The notes below the pieces were generated by a model. The model saw nothing but the letters and a program-made list of their open reading frames with translations. It was not told the origin of the DNA and did not search any database. Both the position numbers and the translations under genes were made by a program. 64,000 nt of DNA from Gambelia wislizenii. Its lineage: Eukaryota > Chordata > Lepidosauria > Squamata > Crotaphytidae. The stretch spans positions 112,910,309-112,974,308 of the forward strand of contig JAUMIR010000002.1 of the NCBI GenBank assembly GCA_030847615.1. The letters are read 5' to 3'. This document shows positions 44,784 through 55,444 of this stretch, one piece after another. Positions within the stretch are counted from its first letter, which is position 1, and each line of letters starts with the position of its first letter.

Positions 44784-45281
44784 ACACACTATGAGGCAGT
44801 GCATTCCACTTCCAAACAGCTCTTACTGTCAGAAGTTCTTCCTAATGTTTAGGTGGAGTTTCTTTTCCTGTAGTTTGAACCCATTGCTCCATTTCCTAGT
44901 ATCTGGAGCAGCAGAAAACAAGCCTGCTCCAGCCTCAGTATGACATCCCTTTAAATAGTTAAACATGGCTATCATGTCCCCTCTCAACCTTCTCTTCTCC
45001 ATACTAAACATACCCAGCTCCCTAAGAGGCTCCTCATAGGGCATGGTTCCCAGACCTCCCACCATCCTGGTCGCCCTCCTCCGGACACATCCCAGTTTCT
45101 CAATATTCTTACTGAATTGTGGTGCCCAGAACTGGACACAGTATTCTGGGTGAGGTCTGACCAAAGCAGAATAGAGTGGCACTATTACTTCCCTTGATCT
45201 AGGCACTATACTCCTATTAATGCAGCCTAGAATTGCATTGGCTTTTTTAGCTGCTGCATCACACTGCTGACTCATGTTCAA
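44784..45281 (-). mobile_element. CR1 LINE internal fragment, copy h
   Basis: Minus-strand ORF2 C-terminal piece (open 150 codons, 44829-45281) with [20 protein letters not shown] and RRATRMVGGLGTMPYEEPLR. The 3' terminus is missing. Clearly more diverged than copies a, f and g, hence an older insertion or another subfamily. Confidence 0.9.
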
Positions 45282-45283
45282 TA

Positions 45284-45316
<33 letters not shown>
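45284..45316. repeat. (GAT)n microsatellite
   Basis: Eleven GAT units at the junction between CR1 copy h and a Tigger-like MITE end. Confidence 0.92.
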
Positions 45317-45405
45317 TTCACTATTATCCACAGCTTCAGGTATCCACAGCGGTGTGTGTCTTGGACTATATCCCCCATGGATACGGAGGGCAACATATAA
45401 TGTCA
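45317..45405. mobile_element. Tigger-like MITE right end
   Basis: TTCACTATTATCCACAGCTT, GGTATCCACAGCGG and CCCCATGGATACGGAGGGCA match Tigger-type MITE termini; truncated at the left. Confidence 0.5.
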
Positions 45406-48184
45406 TGCCTCAGATCAATTGAATATCGGATGCTGGGGCAATTGCATCTGTTTGGGGTTCACACAGTTGAACCTTGGCTGGAACAATAGCCAGGCTGATC
45501 CAACACAGCCTGCACAAACACATAGCTAGATGTAAATAGAGTTACTGTCAGTGAAGATACCTGAACTAAATGAGGTGATAGTAGGTTGACTAAAGACAGA
45601 TGAAAATCCCAAAGAGCAGGGATCAATTAATAATATCAGCAGGTAGGATCACCATTTTGCAATAACCTGTTGCTCTTGGAAGGACTGGTAGCTGCCCTAT
45701 GACTATATGACATTACCTAGGGTCAACTGAGGGCAATCACAGCCTTGAAGATGAGTTTTCCCTATGAGTAACTCCAGGGCTAGGGCAGAGCCACCTGTAG
45801 GTATGAATCAGAAAAGCTGTGTTATCTTGATCTGTAACTTGCAACCTGGTCAGAGTAAGAAGTAACCTGGGGCCAATACATATATTTCATGTTTTCAGTC
45901 ACACTGTAAACAAAATCTCCAAAACTCCAGGATGGGGATAGGTTAAGTTTTTCCACTCACTGAAAGATAACCTAAAATCAGGCCCTGAAATACAGTGAGA
46001 TGATCTTTAACTTTCCAAATTTCTTTTCTTCCTACTCATAATTGCACATGGTGTCCAGATGGTATAGTGTTGCTCCAAAGAAGAAATTGTGCTTTAAGCA
46101 GTTCAAGGCCCCTTTCAGTCTTATCATATGTTGCCCAGGCATTTTGGACATCATCCAGTTTCCATTTATTTCAGTGGGCTGGTGTTGTGGCCCCTTTCAT
46201 CCGAAAGCAGCATCCATCTTTAGATAGTTTTGGTCTAAATGATGTGTTCATTGCCTCCATATGTTCCATGTTATGCCAGGGACAAAGCTGAGAGTTAGTT
46301 TGGCCTGCCAGGTAGAATGGAGCCAGAATGGAATGGGGGGTTTGACCTTGGTTGTGCACATAAAAATTCAATATAACACCTTGTAATGAGCCTAGCTTTA
46401 TTAACTACATTATTCAAAGAACTTTCTTTTGCAAGCTTTCTGAATGAACTGTTTTTGTTTTGATTCGTGTGTGTGTGTGGTCACCCAACAGTCTAATATA
46501 GAGGATGCACATATATCTAAATCCTAGGAGGGAGGTGTAGCTATTATAGAAAAATTCCTGATTGACTACTCACTTTCAAGTTTTTCAAGGTGAGTTCAAT
46601 AAAACAAGCTTAACACTCAATGGCTGGCATTCTGTTAGTGAGATACATATGCATAAGTCACACTTATGCATGTGGGGTGACTTTCATAATAGCACAACAG
46701 GCACATTCTGCTGACAACAGTGAAAGCAGAGCTGTGCATACAGCAATGTTGCTCCTTGTGTTTATGCACTGTGTATTGCACATTGCATTTGCACGTTTCA
46801 CATTGCATTTGCACATTGTGCATTTCACACCAGCACCTGATAGTTGACATGTACTTTGCAATGTTGCTATTCTGCGCAGGGGTTATGTAATGCTAGTGCA
46901 ATATATCTCTGCATGAGGACATGCATGCTACGCTGAGGGGATGTTGGATTGCAGCTCATATTTACTAGCCTAAAACGATCACTGGCACGGAGGAATCAGG
47001 TCACTTTACTCTGCATAACCTTGACACAAAGGATTATCAGCTGACTGGAAGCAAGCAACATGTTTCACTGTGTGTCACTGAATGGCAAATTGCCAAGTGA
47101 AGTAAATGCATGTGTGAACCAGTGCTAAAGGATTCACAGTACTGTTCCCCTTTGTGGAAAGACTGAAGCAAGAAGAAAAAGACTTATTGAATTTTGTCCA
47201 AGGCAACATTTGGGGCAAGTTGTGGAGAGTTTTTTAAAAATTATTATTTTTCTGATCTGCAGTGGTGCCAGCTGAAGAATCACACCTTTTACAAAAGCAT
47301 CTGATAGAATGGGTGAGCAAAGGAGGGACCATACTTTTGCAGCCCCTGAAGACCTCAATCAACAAAGCCCCCCCCAACACCCCCATTTTAAAAATTCAGC
47401 ATGCTTTTTAGACAATTTTCACCTGAAAACCACACAGAATGCCTCCCCAAGGTCTGAAAATGATAAAAAAACACCACCCCCATCCCCAATTCCCTCTATT
47501 TTCATTGAAGCCTCTCTCAAAATAGTGACAGGAAGTGATGCAACATTAGCTCTGGTTGCCAGTTGGAGAGGGACTCTGAAGAAAAACAGAAGTATTTGGC
47601 ATGTTGTGGAGTTCAGCCCACAAGGTGGTCTGGCTCCCATGCAGCTGCCTCACCCCTCACCCTCTGTGTGCATAATAGAGCTTAGAAATCTTACTCTTTG
47701 GGGCTAGAGCTCCCAGAATCTGTCAGCCACCATGGCCATTCCATAAAACAGTAGTCATAGTCCCCAAATGTAACTTTTCTAAGTCCTGCATCTGAAGTCC
47801 TTAACCTGCAAACACAAGCTTATATTTCTTTCCTTTGTACATTTGCAAGAATTGTCTCCACTGCACTGGCTTATGCAGGGTCAGACCTGTATTCACCCTC
47901 TTATCTAAGGCAGAAGATTCTCCAGGTGTTCCATGAACACAACTCAAAAAGAAAGGGGCCAACCAACAGCCAGCTAGTTTCCAGTAGCGGCTGTTGCTTT
48001 TCTGTTGATCAGGAGGCAAAGGAGGTTCGAGTTCTTTCACATCCCACCTCACTCCCACCCCCATTTGTCCAACAGGCTGCCACATGGTTGAGTCCTCCCT
48101 CTCTCTTTTTACTCAGTTGTTGAAGAAGTAGAACATTCTTTATGAGAGGCTGGAAGCTGAGCTGTGTGCTCTGTTCACTCACCT
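45406..48184. other. Long stretch without a recognised element
   Basis: Two minor points: a short near-tandem CACATTGCATTTGCA duplication at 46778-46815, and a 132-codon frame at 47309-47707 without family features. The latter lies in sequence resembling an old dispersed repeat (CAGGAAGTGATGCAACATTA). Confidence 0.3.
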
Positions 48185-48370
48185 GTCACCTACCAGTAAG
48201 TGGGGAGGTGAATGTGCTCTTGATTTTAGTCTGAATGACCTATCCAAGAGGATGATCTCTGGGGTGGGGGTAGGCTTGATCACCTGGGATAGCGCCTTTA
48301 AATCCCAGACTAAAACCCAGGGCAGATTTACTGCCCTATTAACATGGGAACCGCCATCCATCACTGGGCC
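48185..48370. repeat. Foldback repeat, copy 3 of 3
   Basis: GATTTTAGTCTGAATGACCT at left and CCCAGACTAAAACCCAGGGC at right are roughly inverse. GCAGATTTACTGCCCTATTA and ACATGGGAACCGCCATCCA parallel 3690-3880. Confidence 0.5.
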
Positions 48371-49334
48371 ATAGTGGGAGTAGCATGATTAGTCCCTTGC
48401 CTGCTGCCTCACTCCAGCCTTTCATCTGTCCACCCACAGATCAATCAGGCAGTGTGGAGCTCTGAGCCAGCAGCAGGACAGGAGGCAGAGTGAGGGAAAT
48501 ATGTGTTTGTGTGGGAGAGTTTGCCATACTTGGCTACACTTACATTTCTCCCATCCTCTGCTCCATATTATATTTTAGACAAGGCTATTCTAAGAGGCAA
48601 ATAAACCTGCATGCTCAACTCTTTTCTAGAAGCATGTCTACACCAGATTGTGAGATACACTCTGTGTGCGTGTGTGTGTGTTTAGTTATGCTTCTGGTTG
48701 GTGTTTCTTGTTTAACTATTTGGGGTTTTGTGTATTGCTTGAGTGGGGAATATGCATCAGGTTAGTGACATGCGAGCCACAGGAGAGAGGAAGCCCTCTG
48801 AGGTCTTGATTGTGACCCATCATAAATGCCCAAGCACGTGGAGAGGAGGCAATGGGGCTTAAGCCCCTCCTAGGATGAGACAAAGGAACTTGAGCCCTCC
48901 TGTAAGGATTTGGCAAAATTGGGCCACCAAGACAGTTGCACCAGTTGTGACCTTGAAGGGCAAATACCTTGCGCTCCACAGACAGAGGGGTTCACTTGGG
49001 AGGGAGTTAGGACCAGGGTTGTGCATCTTTCTGACATATTTTCTCCCCCTTTGGTTACAAGCATTTTGTTCTCTCCTCTCTTCCCCCCCCCCCATATAAC
49101 ACTGGCAGCAGAGACTGGCTTACAGCCTTATTGCAGACGGATGGGGACATTTTGTTTCCTCCCCCCCCCACACACACACAGCCAATTCTTTGCAAAATAT
49201 ATAGAAAATTCATTTTCATGCCATTGCCTATTCTTCAGCCTCCACGCTGATAACATCCATTCAAGCTAGTATTTGGGATGTTTACACTGCTTTTTTATAT
49301 AGGGGAACTGGGGTGCTGAAAGATTAAGTGTAAT
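48371..49334. other. Unassigned; short (GT)n near 48663-48681
   Basis: No gene. C and G homopolymers and CA runs near 49085 and 49165. Confidence 0.3.
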
Positions 49335-49344
49335 GAAGGCTCTT

Positions 49345-49347
<3 letters not shown>
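49335..49347 (+). repeat. 13-bp TSD of twin-primed LINE, left
   Basis: GAAGGCTCTTGGT, repeated exactly at 49897-49909. Confidence 0.88.
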
Positions 49348-49394
<47 letters not shown>

Positions 49395-49896
49395 TTCTTC
49401 GCAAATGAAGATTCAGGAAGGACTCATCCTGTACTTTCTGCAAGCGCACTGATGACTAAAAAGGCCAATCCAAGATAAACAAGTTCAGGTGCAGAAAGCA
49501 CAGCAGAAGGTCTCCTTGGGTGATGGTTCCAGGTTGTGATTCTTTCTGCGTTGTCATATCTCTTCAAGACTTGTTCAGCATGAGTTCTCAAATAAGGCTG
49601 CAGCATTGTGGATAGTGCATCTCCATGCCTCCTGATGTGAGGCTAGGGCGGACCATGGTTGGTGATCAGTTTGGCCGAGCCTGAGATGTTGTTTCAGGGA
49701 GTCCTTGTATCGCTTTTTTGGTGCACCCCTTTTACGTTGACCCATGGCGAGTTCACAGTAAAGTACTATCTTTGGGAGGTGATGGTCCTCCATCCTAGAA
49801 ACGTGCCCTGCCCAGCGCAGCTGTGTTCTCAATCTCATGGCCTCATCATCACCCTGTACAACAAGAAAGGAGCAAAATCCGATTGCTCAAACTATC
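49348..49896 (-). mobile_element. GA-tailed LINE with 5' inversion (twin priming)
   Basis: From the left: (CT)n tail 49348-49389, the LINE 3' end and ORF2 C-terminus on the minus strand to about 49845 (LRWAGHVSRMEDHHLPKIVL region, then the C-terminal finger). Then 49846-49896 switches to the plus strand and reads IITLYNKKGAKSDCSNYR, the conserved RT finger motif (LYKNKG-SDC-NYRG type) from further upstream in ORF2. Exact 13-bp target duplications flank the whole unit, so both pieces arrived in one event. Confidence 0.88.
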
Positions 49897-49909
49897 GAAG
49901 GCTCTTGGT
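49897..49909 (+). repeat. 13-bp TSD of twin-primed LINE, right
   Basis: GAAGGCTCTTGGT, identical to 49335-49347. Confidence 0.88.
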
Positions 49910-50528
49910 AATTTATTTGCAAACGAGGGTTATAGTACTTCTGTGTCAGCTCCTTGTGCTCACAAATATCAAAGGGTCTTGCAAAGCAATTAACTAATGG
50001 GTTGCCCAGTCTCTTGACATCTCTGGGGGTTTAGAGGAGCCAGGTTCCTCTCTCAGATGGGAAAAGCAGAGCTAGCAGGAGAAAAGGAGACAGATGGTAG
50101 CATGAATCCATTTAAGGCAGACTGTGTGTTCTTAAGGTGGCTTATGGTGAGCTTCTAAACCTCAGACATAAGGCCCTTGGAGTTTGACAGGACCTATCCC
50201 CAGGTGTGTGTGTTTAGGACTGTACGCTAATTCCATGTATTGGCCGCTTCACTTTGGAGTCCATGATACAGACTTCTGACTCCCAGCGGTGAGAAGTGAT
50301 AAACAGGGCTGTTTGCTCTGGAACATGCCTCAGTAGTGCTACAGCAAAAAGCATCCTACAGTCGCCAGGTCAGGACTATTGTGATGCAATTCCAGCTTGG
50401 GTATGATGCACCTTGACTTTGTGGGCGTATATGGGGGTGGGGAAGGCTGGCAATTGCTAATCTGCCTCAGATGGATTGAACCACAACCAGTTTAATGCAA
50501 TTGGAAAGGAATTCTGTATGGCTGTGGG
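49910..50528. other. No feature recognised
   Basis: Unassigned sequence. Confidence 0.3.
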
Positions 50529-50532
50529 TATG

Positions 50533-50762
50533 CACAGTTGTCCCTTCATATTTGCTGGGGTTTGGTTCCAGGACCCCTGTAAATACCAAAATCCATGAAT
50601 ACTCAAGTGCCATTATATGCAATGGCATAGCAAAATGGTGTCCCTTATATAAGATGGCAAAATCAAGGTTTGCATTTTGGATTGTTTTTAAAAGAGTATT
50701 TTCCAACCATGAATACTTAAATCCATGGATACCAAATCCATGGATACGGAGGGACATCTGTA
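50533..50762. mobile_element. Tigger-like MITE
   Basis: Left CAGTTGTCCCTTCATATTTG and right ATACGGAGGGACATCTG are inverted. Internal GGTTTGGTTCCAGGACCCCT, CCATGAATACTCAAGTGCCA and GCAATGGCATAGCAAAATGG follow the Tigger/MADE-type pattern. The right end is followed by TA. Confidence 0.75.
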
Positions 50763-50783
50763 GTTAGAAACTATAAAGACAAT

Positions 50784-51400
50784 GGAGATTATCCGACAAG
50801 TGTCTAAAACACGATGATGGCACTATAATTTACACTGTTTGTGTTCTGGCACAATGACACACATTTTCACATGCTACCAGGATAATGATACAAAATTGCC
50901 CCAAGAATCCGGCAGTATGAGCACTCGTGCCACTTACTTCTGCATTTCTCCATGAACAAGATTTTGGCGTGTCTTGTGAGAAGATGCGAGTGTGCTAAAA
51001 AGCCCCAAAAAACCAAAAAACCAAAATTAAAAAAGAAAACATTCAGAAAAGCACAGGTACACGTTTAGAAACATGCAAGCAAGATGGGGAGGTTCATTAA
51101 AAAATGTACAGTACCTAGTTTTCCCGTTCGCACCCAGAAGTGTTCTGGCGGGACTGCCCATTGATGCGGGAATCATGCCAGTAGAATGGGGCACCTTCTT
51201 GCACACATGAAAATCTGGAACACAAACGCCACAGGAGATCAATTTTTGACTTCTCCCCCACAATAAAAAAAGAACTCCCTTGTAACGGCAGCAGAACGCT
51301 TGAAGAACACTGGGGCATGGCATCATCTGATAAGGAAGCCCTTTTGTGACCTCATGGCATTGTTATAACGTCATTTTGACACATCTGATAATCTCCAATT
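50784..51400. mobile_element. TTATCAGACA-type MITE, full length
   Basis: Left GGAGATTATCCGACAAGTGT and right ACACATCTGATAATCTCC are good inverted repeats. A possible AAT target duplication flanks them. Core CAAGATGGGGAGGTTCATTA and GTACCTAGTTTTCCCG with CACCCAGAAGTGTTCTGGCG. About 615 bp, non-coding. Confidence 0.75.
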
Positions 51401-51689
51401 TTGATAACCCTTTAAAAATTACTTCATAGCCAACCCTAAATAGTGATTTTACAAAACCATATGTAGATTCTACATCATTTCTATTCATTCAACCTGTAAT
51501 TTGTATTTGTTACAACAGAAATCTCTATTTATTCAGTCAGAAATTATAGTAACCTATTGGCACATTCTATCTCCTGCACAGAACTGCAGATGATACCTAC
51601 AGGGCACTGTGAACCCCTTTGATTCCTTCTCCCCAGCTGGCCCTTGGCTGGAAAAACACAGTTAGCAGTCTCTTAGCTGTTACCTGAGG

Positions 51690-52220
51690 CCCTTCCGCAC
51701 TATATAGTTATATCACTATGATGTTAGAGGAGATTTGACAACTGAATGCACTGTCTGAATTTAAAGCAGCATTAAAGACCAGTCTCTTCCTGCAGGCCTA
51801 TCCAGATGATTTTTAAATTGTGAACTTTAAATTGTTTTATATGTATTGGTTTTATTTGTTCTTTTAAACTGATATTATGTGTTTTAATAAACTGATATTA
51901 TGTGTTTTTAACGGATATGTATTTTACCTGACATTAGGTGTTGTGTGTTAATCTGTTGTTCCCTGCTTCCATCCATCAAGAGAGATGGGTTATAATTATA
52001 ATTATAATTATAATTATATTTGATTTGATTTGATGATGATAATGATTCCACTTTAACTGCCATGGTTCCATCCTATAGAAATCCTGGGACTGGCAGTTTA
52101 TGGAGGGGTGCTTAGAATTCTCAGCCAGAGAGCTCCTCTTAGTGCCTTTGAACAAACTACAAACCCTCGGATTGTATAGGATGAAGCCATTGCAGTTTAA
52201 GTAGAACTATATAATTATGT
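51690..52220. mobile_element. hAT-like MITE split by an L2-like LINE end
   Basis: Left CCCTTCCGCACTATATAGTT and right AACTATATAATTATGTAGGGG are inverted ends. Internal CTTTAACTGCCATGGTTCCA is shared with other copies. The L2-like fragment is at about 51725-52035. Confidence 0.65.
51725..52035 (+). mobile_element. L2-like LINE 3' end nested in MITE
   Basis: Codons read ALSEFKAALKTSLFLQAYPD, the L2-type RT C-terminus. A T-rich 3' UTR follows, ending GATGGGTTATAATTATAATT with an ATAATT repeat tail. Confidence 0.7.
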
Positions 52221-52729
52221 AGGGGCACTGGAACAGGCTGTGTCCAAATCTCACAGTAGCCTCCAGCACCTCAGTTCTTCATGTGCATACAGGTAATTTG
52301 GACACATGGCTCACTATTCCCCAGTCAAATTCCCTTGCGAGTGGAGGGATCAGTCTGGCACTCAGTCCAATTGTGCTCTTATTTCTGTGGAGTTCCTTTA
52401 TGGGATTCACGCACACACACACAAATGGCAGAGGGATAATTTAGAAGACTGCCACAAATACAGTAAAAACACCAGAGAAGGAACTGTGACCAATTCTGTT
52501 TCTAAAGGGAGAAGCAAAATAGCAGTGGTTCTCTTCTGAAAATTTCTGTTGCTTGCAACATATCTGCCTTCTCTGTTCTGTGGTTATTAGCAAATTATGG
52601 CAGGAGGTTACACTAACAGAAGCAGAAAAGGAAGAAAGATGGGGAGGGGGTGGAGAGAGGAAACTGCTCAAATGGTTTCAAATGACAGGTAGCAGAAAAG
52701 AACAACTGTTACATTCTTGCCCACCCTTG
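52221..52729. other. No feature recognised
   Basis: Unassigned sequence with a short CA run near 52413. Confidence 0.3.
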
Positions 52730-53335
52730 TTCATATTAACGTTATAAATCTATTTTTTATTTTTACAACAACCATCTATCTTTATTCCATTCATATACTA
52801 TTTACATTATTTTGTATATCTTTCCCAATGTTTCTAAAATTTCCATCTTTCATCCTTCCTTTTGTTAATTTCCTTCTACTGAACCATGATTCCCAGCTAC
52901 TTCAGCTATATTATACCTACCTCTTTCTGTCTAGATTACCCTGTGTTACTCTACATCTTTCTATAATTCTTCATACTATCCCTGAACTACAGAAGCATTG
53001 ATATTGACTCTATCAAATGTAACTTATTATTCATTATTATACGATTTCTGTTCTCCTAAACTTAAGATTTTCTTGTCTCCCTATTTCACTTTCCAGTATT
53101 CTATCACTTCTTTTCATTGTTCTTCAATTTTTTTCTTTAGTGAGTTTCTTTAACAATGGTCATTAGTTTATCCATTTGCATCATATCTGTTAGTTTTATT
53201 AACCATTCTTCTAATGTTGGCACAATTTTAATCTTCCAGCTTTTTGCGTAAATAATTCCTGCAGCTGTTATAATGTGTAATGGTATTTTCTTATATTTTC
53301 ATCCATTGTTTTGTCTGTTATAGTCAGTAAGTAAA
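52730..53335 (-). mobile_element. L1 ORF2 C-terminus and 3' UTR fragment
   Basis: Minus strand, 53165-53280, reads ITAAGIIYAKSWKIKIVPT and LEEWLIKLTDMMQMDKLM, the end of ORF2 just before the L1 3' UTR. The preceding AT-rich sequence to 52730 is 3' UTR-like. The same motif occurs at 17390-17490 and 62850-62975 in other L1 copies. Confidence 0.7.
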
Positions 53336-53692
53336 GTTCTGGTTAATAAGACCAGTCTTTTCTGAAGCCTCCTAACAAATGACCAGGTGGGCTATAGCTA
53401 CACCAGGCACATTTGGTTATGCCAGGATACCAGTCAAGATGAGGCTTCTCCTGTTTGCAAAAGGTAAACTCTTCTTCCTGTAGCCAATAAATCAGCCAAA
53501 CCTATGAGCAATCACACTTGCAATACACATTCCCATACACGTTTACTAAGAAGTCAGTCCTGCAAAGTTCAGTAGGGCTTCCTCCTAGGTAAGCAGGTGT
53601 AGCATTGTGGGTCTGAATCTCCAGCATGTTGGGAAGGGGAAAGCAAATAAAAAAGGATGAGTGGCCAGGATGAAGCAGAAGATTGAATAGGA
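53336..53692. other. No feature recognised
   Basis: Short dispersed-repeat scrap near 53550-53590; otherwise unassigned. Confidence 0.3.
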
Positions 53693-53697
53693 GGGGA
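53693..53697 (+). repeat. copia target-site duplication, left
   Basis: GGGGA, repeated at 60134-60138 directly outside the 3' LTR. Five bases is the normal Ty1/copia duplication. Confidence 0.85.
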
Positions 53698-53829
53698 TGT
53701 CAGGAGTTAGAGACTGAAATACATTATAAAATGGCTAAACAACTGCAGAATCATGCTGAGTCATAACGGCTGACTCCATGAACTACCAAGACATACCTAG
53801 TCAGGCCACTAGAGGGCAATGTCTGGTTG

Positions 53830-53860
<31 letters not shown>

Positions 53861-54100
53861 CTAGTCCAAAGCTCACTCTCTTCTTGTGAATGTTGATGCC
53901 TGGTGAAGCAGTTTCTCCTTCAATTGTAAATATTTGTATATATATTGCAACTGTTTGACTTTGAAGATAAAAGTGTCTCCTGATTATTTGTATGTCAAAC
54001 ACTCTGTGTGAGAGTATTCTTGGGAACAGGTTGCTACTAAGTCTGCTGAGATCGTTTTTTGGCTTCTGCCAGGGACTGAGTCTCCTATCATCCCCTGATA
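53698..54100 (+). repeat. copia 5' LTR
   Basis: Begins TGTCAGGAGTTAGAGACTGA and ends CTATCATCCCCTGATA, where the 3' LTR has ...CCTGACA. It contains a (GT)n tract at 53830-53858 where the 3' LTR has (AT)n. A TATAAAA box lies at 53725-53731. Confidence 0.92.
53725..53731 (+). promoter_or_regulatory. Possible LTR TATA box
   Basis: TATAAAA in both LTRs (here and 58899-58905). It is very close to the LTR start, so its use as promoter is uncertain. Confidence 0.4.
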
Positions 54101-54102
54101 GT

Positions 54103-54117
54103 GGTTATGGGCCCAGC
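54103..54117 (+). other. Primer-binding site, initiator tRNA-Met half-tRNA type
   Basis: GGTTATGGGCCCAGC, two bases inside the 5' LTR, is exactly complementary to the anticodon stem-loop of vertebrate initiator tRNA-Met (GCTGGGCCCATAACC). Drosophila copia primes from this internal part of the tRNA instead of its 3' CCA end. Confidence 0.85.
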
Positions 54118-54314
54118 TAATTGATCTCAGATTAGATAAGGTGCACCCAGAGAAGGTCCCAGAAACTCATTTGTTTTGAGTGTTTTTGGCTAGCTGGCTG
54201 AGAAACAGTTAAGTTTCAGCCAGGCTCAGTAATATCTTCAAGTAACCTTGACGGGCTGCCAGATCCCAGCTGTTTGTGTTTCATAACTGGAGAATTGTTG
54301 ACTCAGTCAGCAAA

Positions 54315-55035
54315 ATGGCAGATAATAGCTTCATCCACTTTGAAAAGCTGGCTGATAGAAATTATTCAGCATAGAGTTTGTACATGGAGGCTTTATTAAT
54401 TAAGGAAAATTTGTGGCATGTTTTAGAGAATGAAAGTGTGATCCCAGAGGGTTCAGAAGATGAAATAGCAGCATTCAGGCTAGCAGACCAGAAGGCTAGA
54501 GCTGCAATTCTCTTACCACTCAGACCCTCCCAGTTAATACACGTGGCCCCAGCAAAGACAGCCTTTCAGCTTTGGACAGCTTTGAAATCAGTTCATCAGA
54601 ATTTGTCCTGCCTCTCAAAGATGATATGGACTAAGAGACTATAACACAAAGCTATCTACTGGAGGCTGTGTGAAAGCCCATTTGGAGGAAATGAGGCAGC
54701 TTTTTCAAGAGGTGGCCAATAGAGGGGTGGACATTCCAGAAGCTCATAAGTGTTTTATTTTATTGGGCAGTTTGCCAAAGGAATGGGATTTCCTAATGTA
54801 CAGTCTGCAGACCACCAGGGAGATTGATTTGTCTGTAGGCCTGGTAGCTGGGCATATTCTGGAAGAGGTCCAAGGCAAGCAATTTGATTCCAGGACAGAG
54901 GGGAATAAACAGCCACAAATTACAAGACGCAATCAGGAGAGCACTGAAATCGAGACATCTGTGGAGGAGGGAGTCTGCAGCTACGTGAAATGCTGTTTCA
55001 GATGTAAAAAGCCTGGACATTTTCAGAAAGACTGA
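54315..55035 (+). pseudogene. copia gag
   Basis: A start codon at 54315 gives MADNSFIHFEKLADRNYSA, then TAG at 54372-54374 where copia Gag proteins usually have a Trp. The frame continues SLYMEALLIKENLWHVLENE and FQLWTALKSVHQ (Gag UBN2/retrotran-gag pattern). It breaks near 54640-54670 and continues AHLEEMRQLFQEV, FILLGSLPKEWDFLMYSLQT, then a zinc knuckle CFRCKKPGHFQKD whose fourth ligand is replaced by TGA at 55033-55035. Forms the virus-like particle core in active relatives. Confidence 0.88.
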
Positions 55036-55400
55036 AAGATTCCTGCACCGGATAGGAGAGGTGGCACAGCTACAGGGCAAAGGAGGGGTGCATCCTCTCA
55101 GGCTGAAAGCCATGCCTTCATAGCAAAGCACCATCCTGACAGTACTGAGGGAAGACTCCAGCTACTTGATAGTAGGGTGACACACAACATGGTGAATGAC
55201 TTAAAGTTGTTAAGCAATGTTAAAAAAGCCTCCATACCAATATTACACTTGCTGATGGTGCTCCCAGCAAGGTGCAGAAAATGGGCGCTGCATATGTGCC
55301 ATCTTTTGGCAAAGATTTTGAAAATGTGTTATGTGTTAGTGAACTGGAGAATTGTATATTGAGTGTTTCCCAAATGACTACTGATGGTTATAAAGTGATA
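55036..55400 (+). pseudogene. copia protease region
   Basis: LLDSRVTHNMVNDLKLLSNV at about 55155-55215 is the aspartic protease active-site region. The family motif is DSG-TH-M; here the Gly after Asp-Ser is Arg, so catalysis would be lost. A frame break follows near 55225; the other frame continues with protease-like sequence to about 55365. Cuts Gag-Pol in active relatives. Confidence 0.8.
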
Positions 55401-55444
55401 TTTGGTGGGGGGGAAAATAATGTACAATAACAGAAAAGCATAAC

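Noticed and set aside
47309..47707. 132-codon frame
   Set aside because: No start context, domain or repeat-free conservation signal, and it lies in sequence resembling an old dispersed repeat.
53725..53731. LTR TATA box as proof of an active promoter
   Set aside because: Present in both LTRs but only ~27 bp from the LTR start; listed as possible only.
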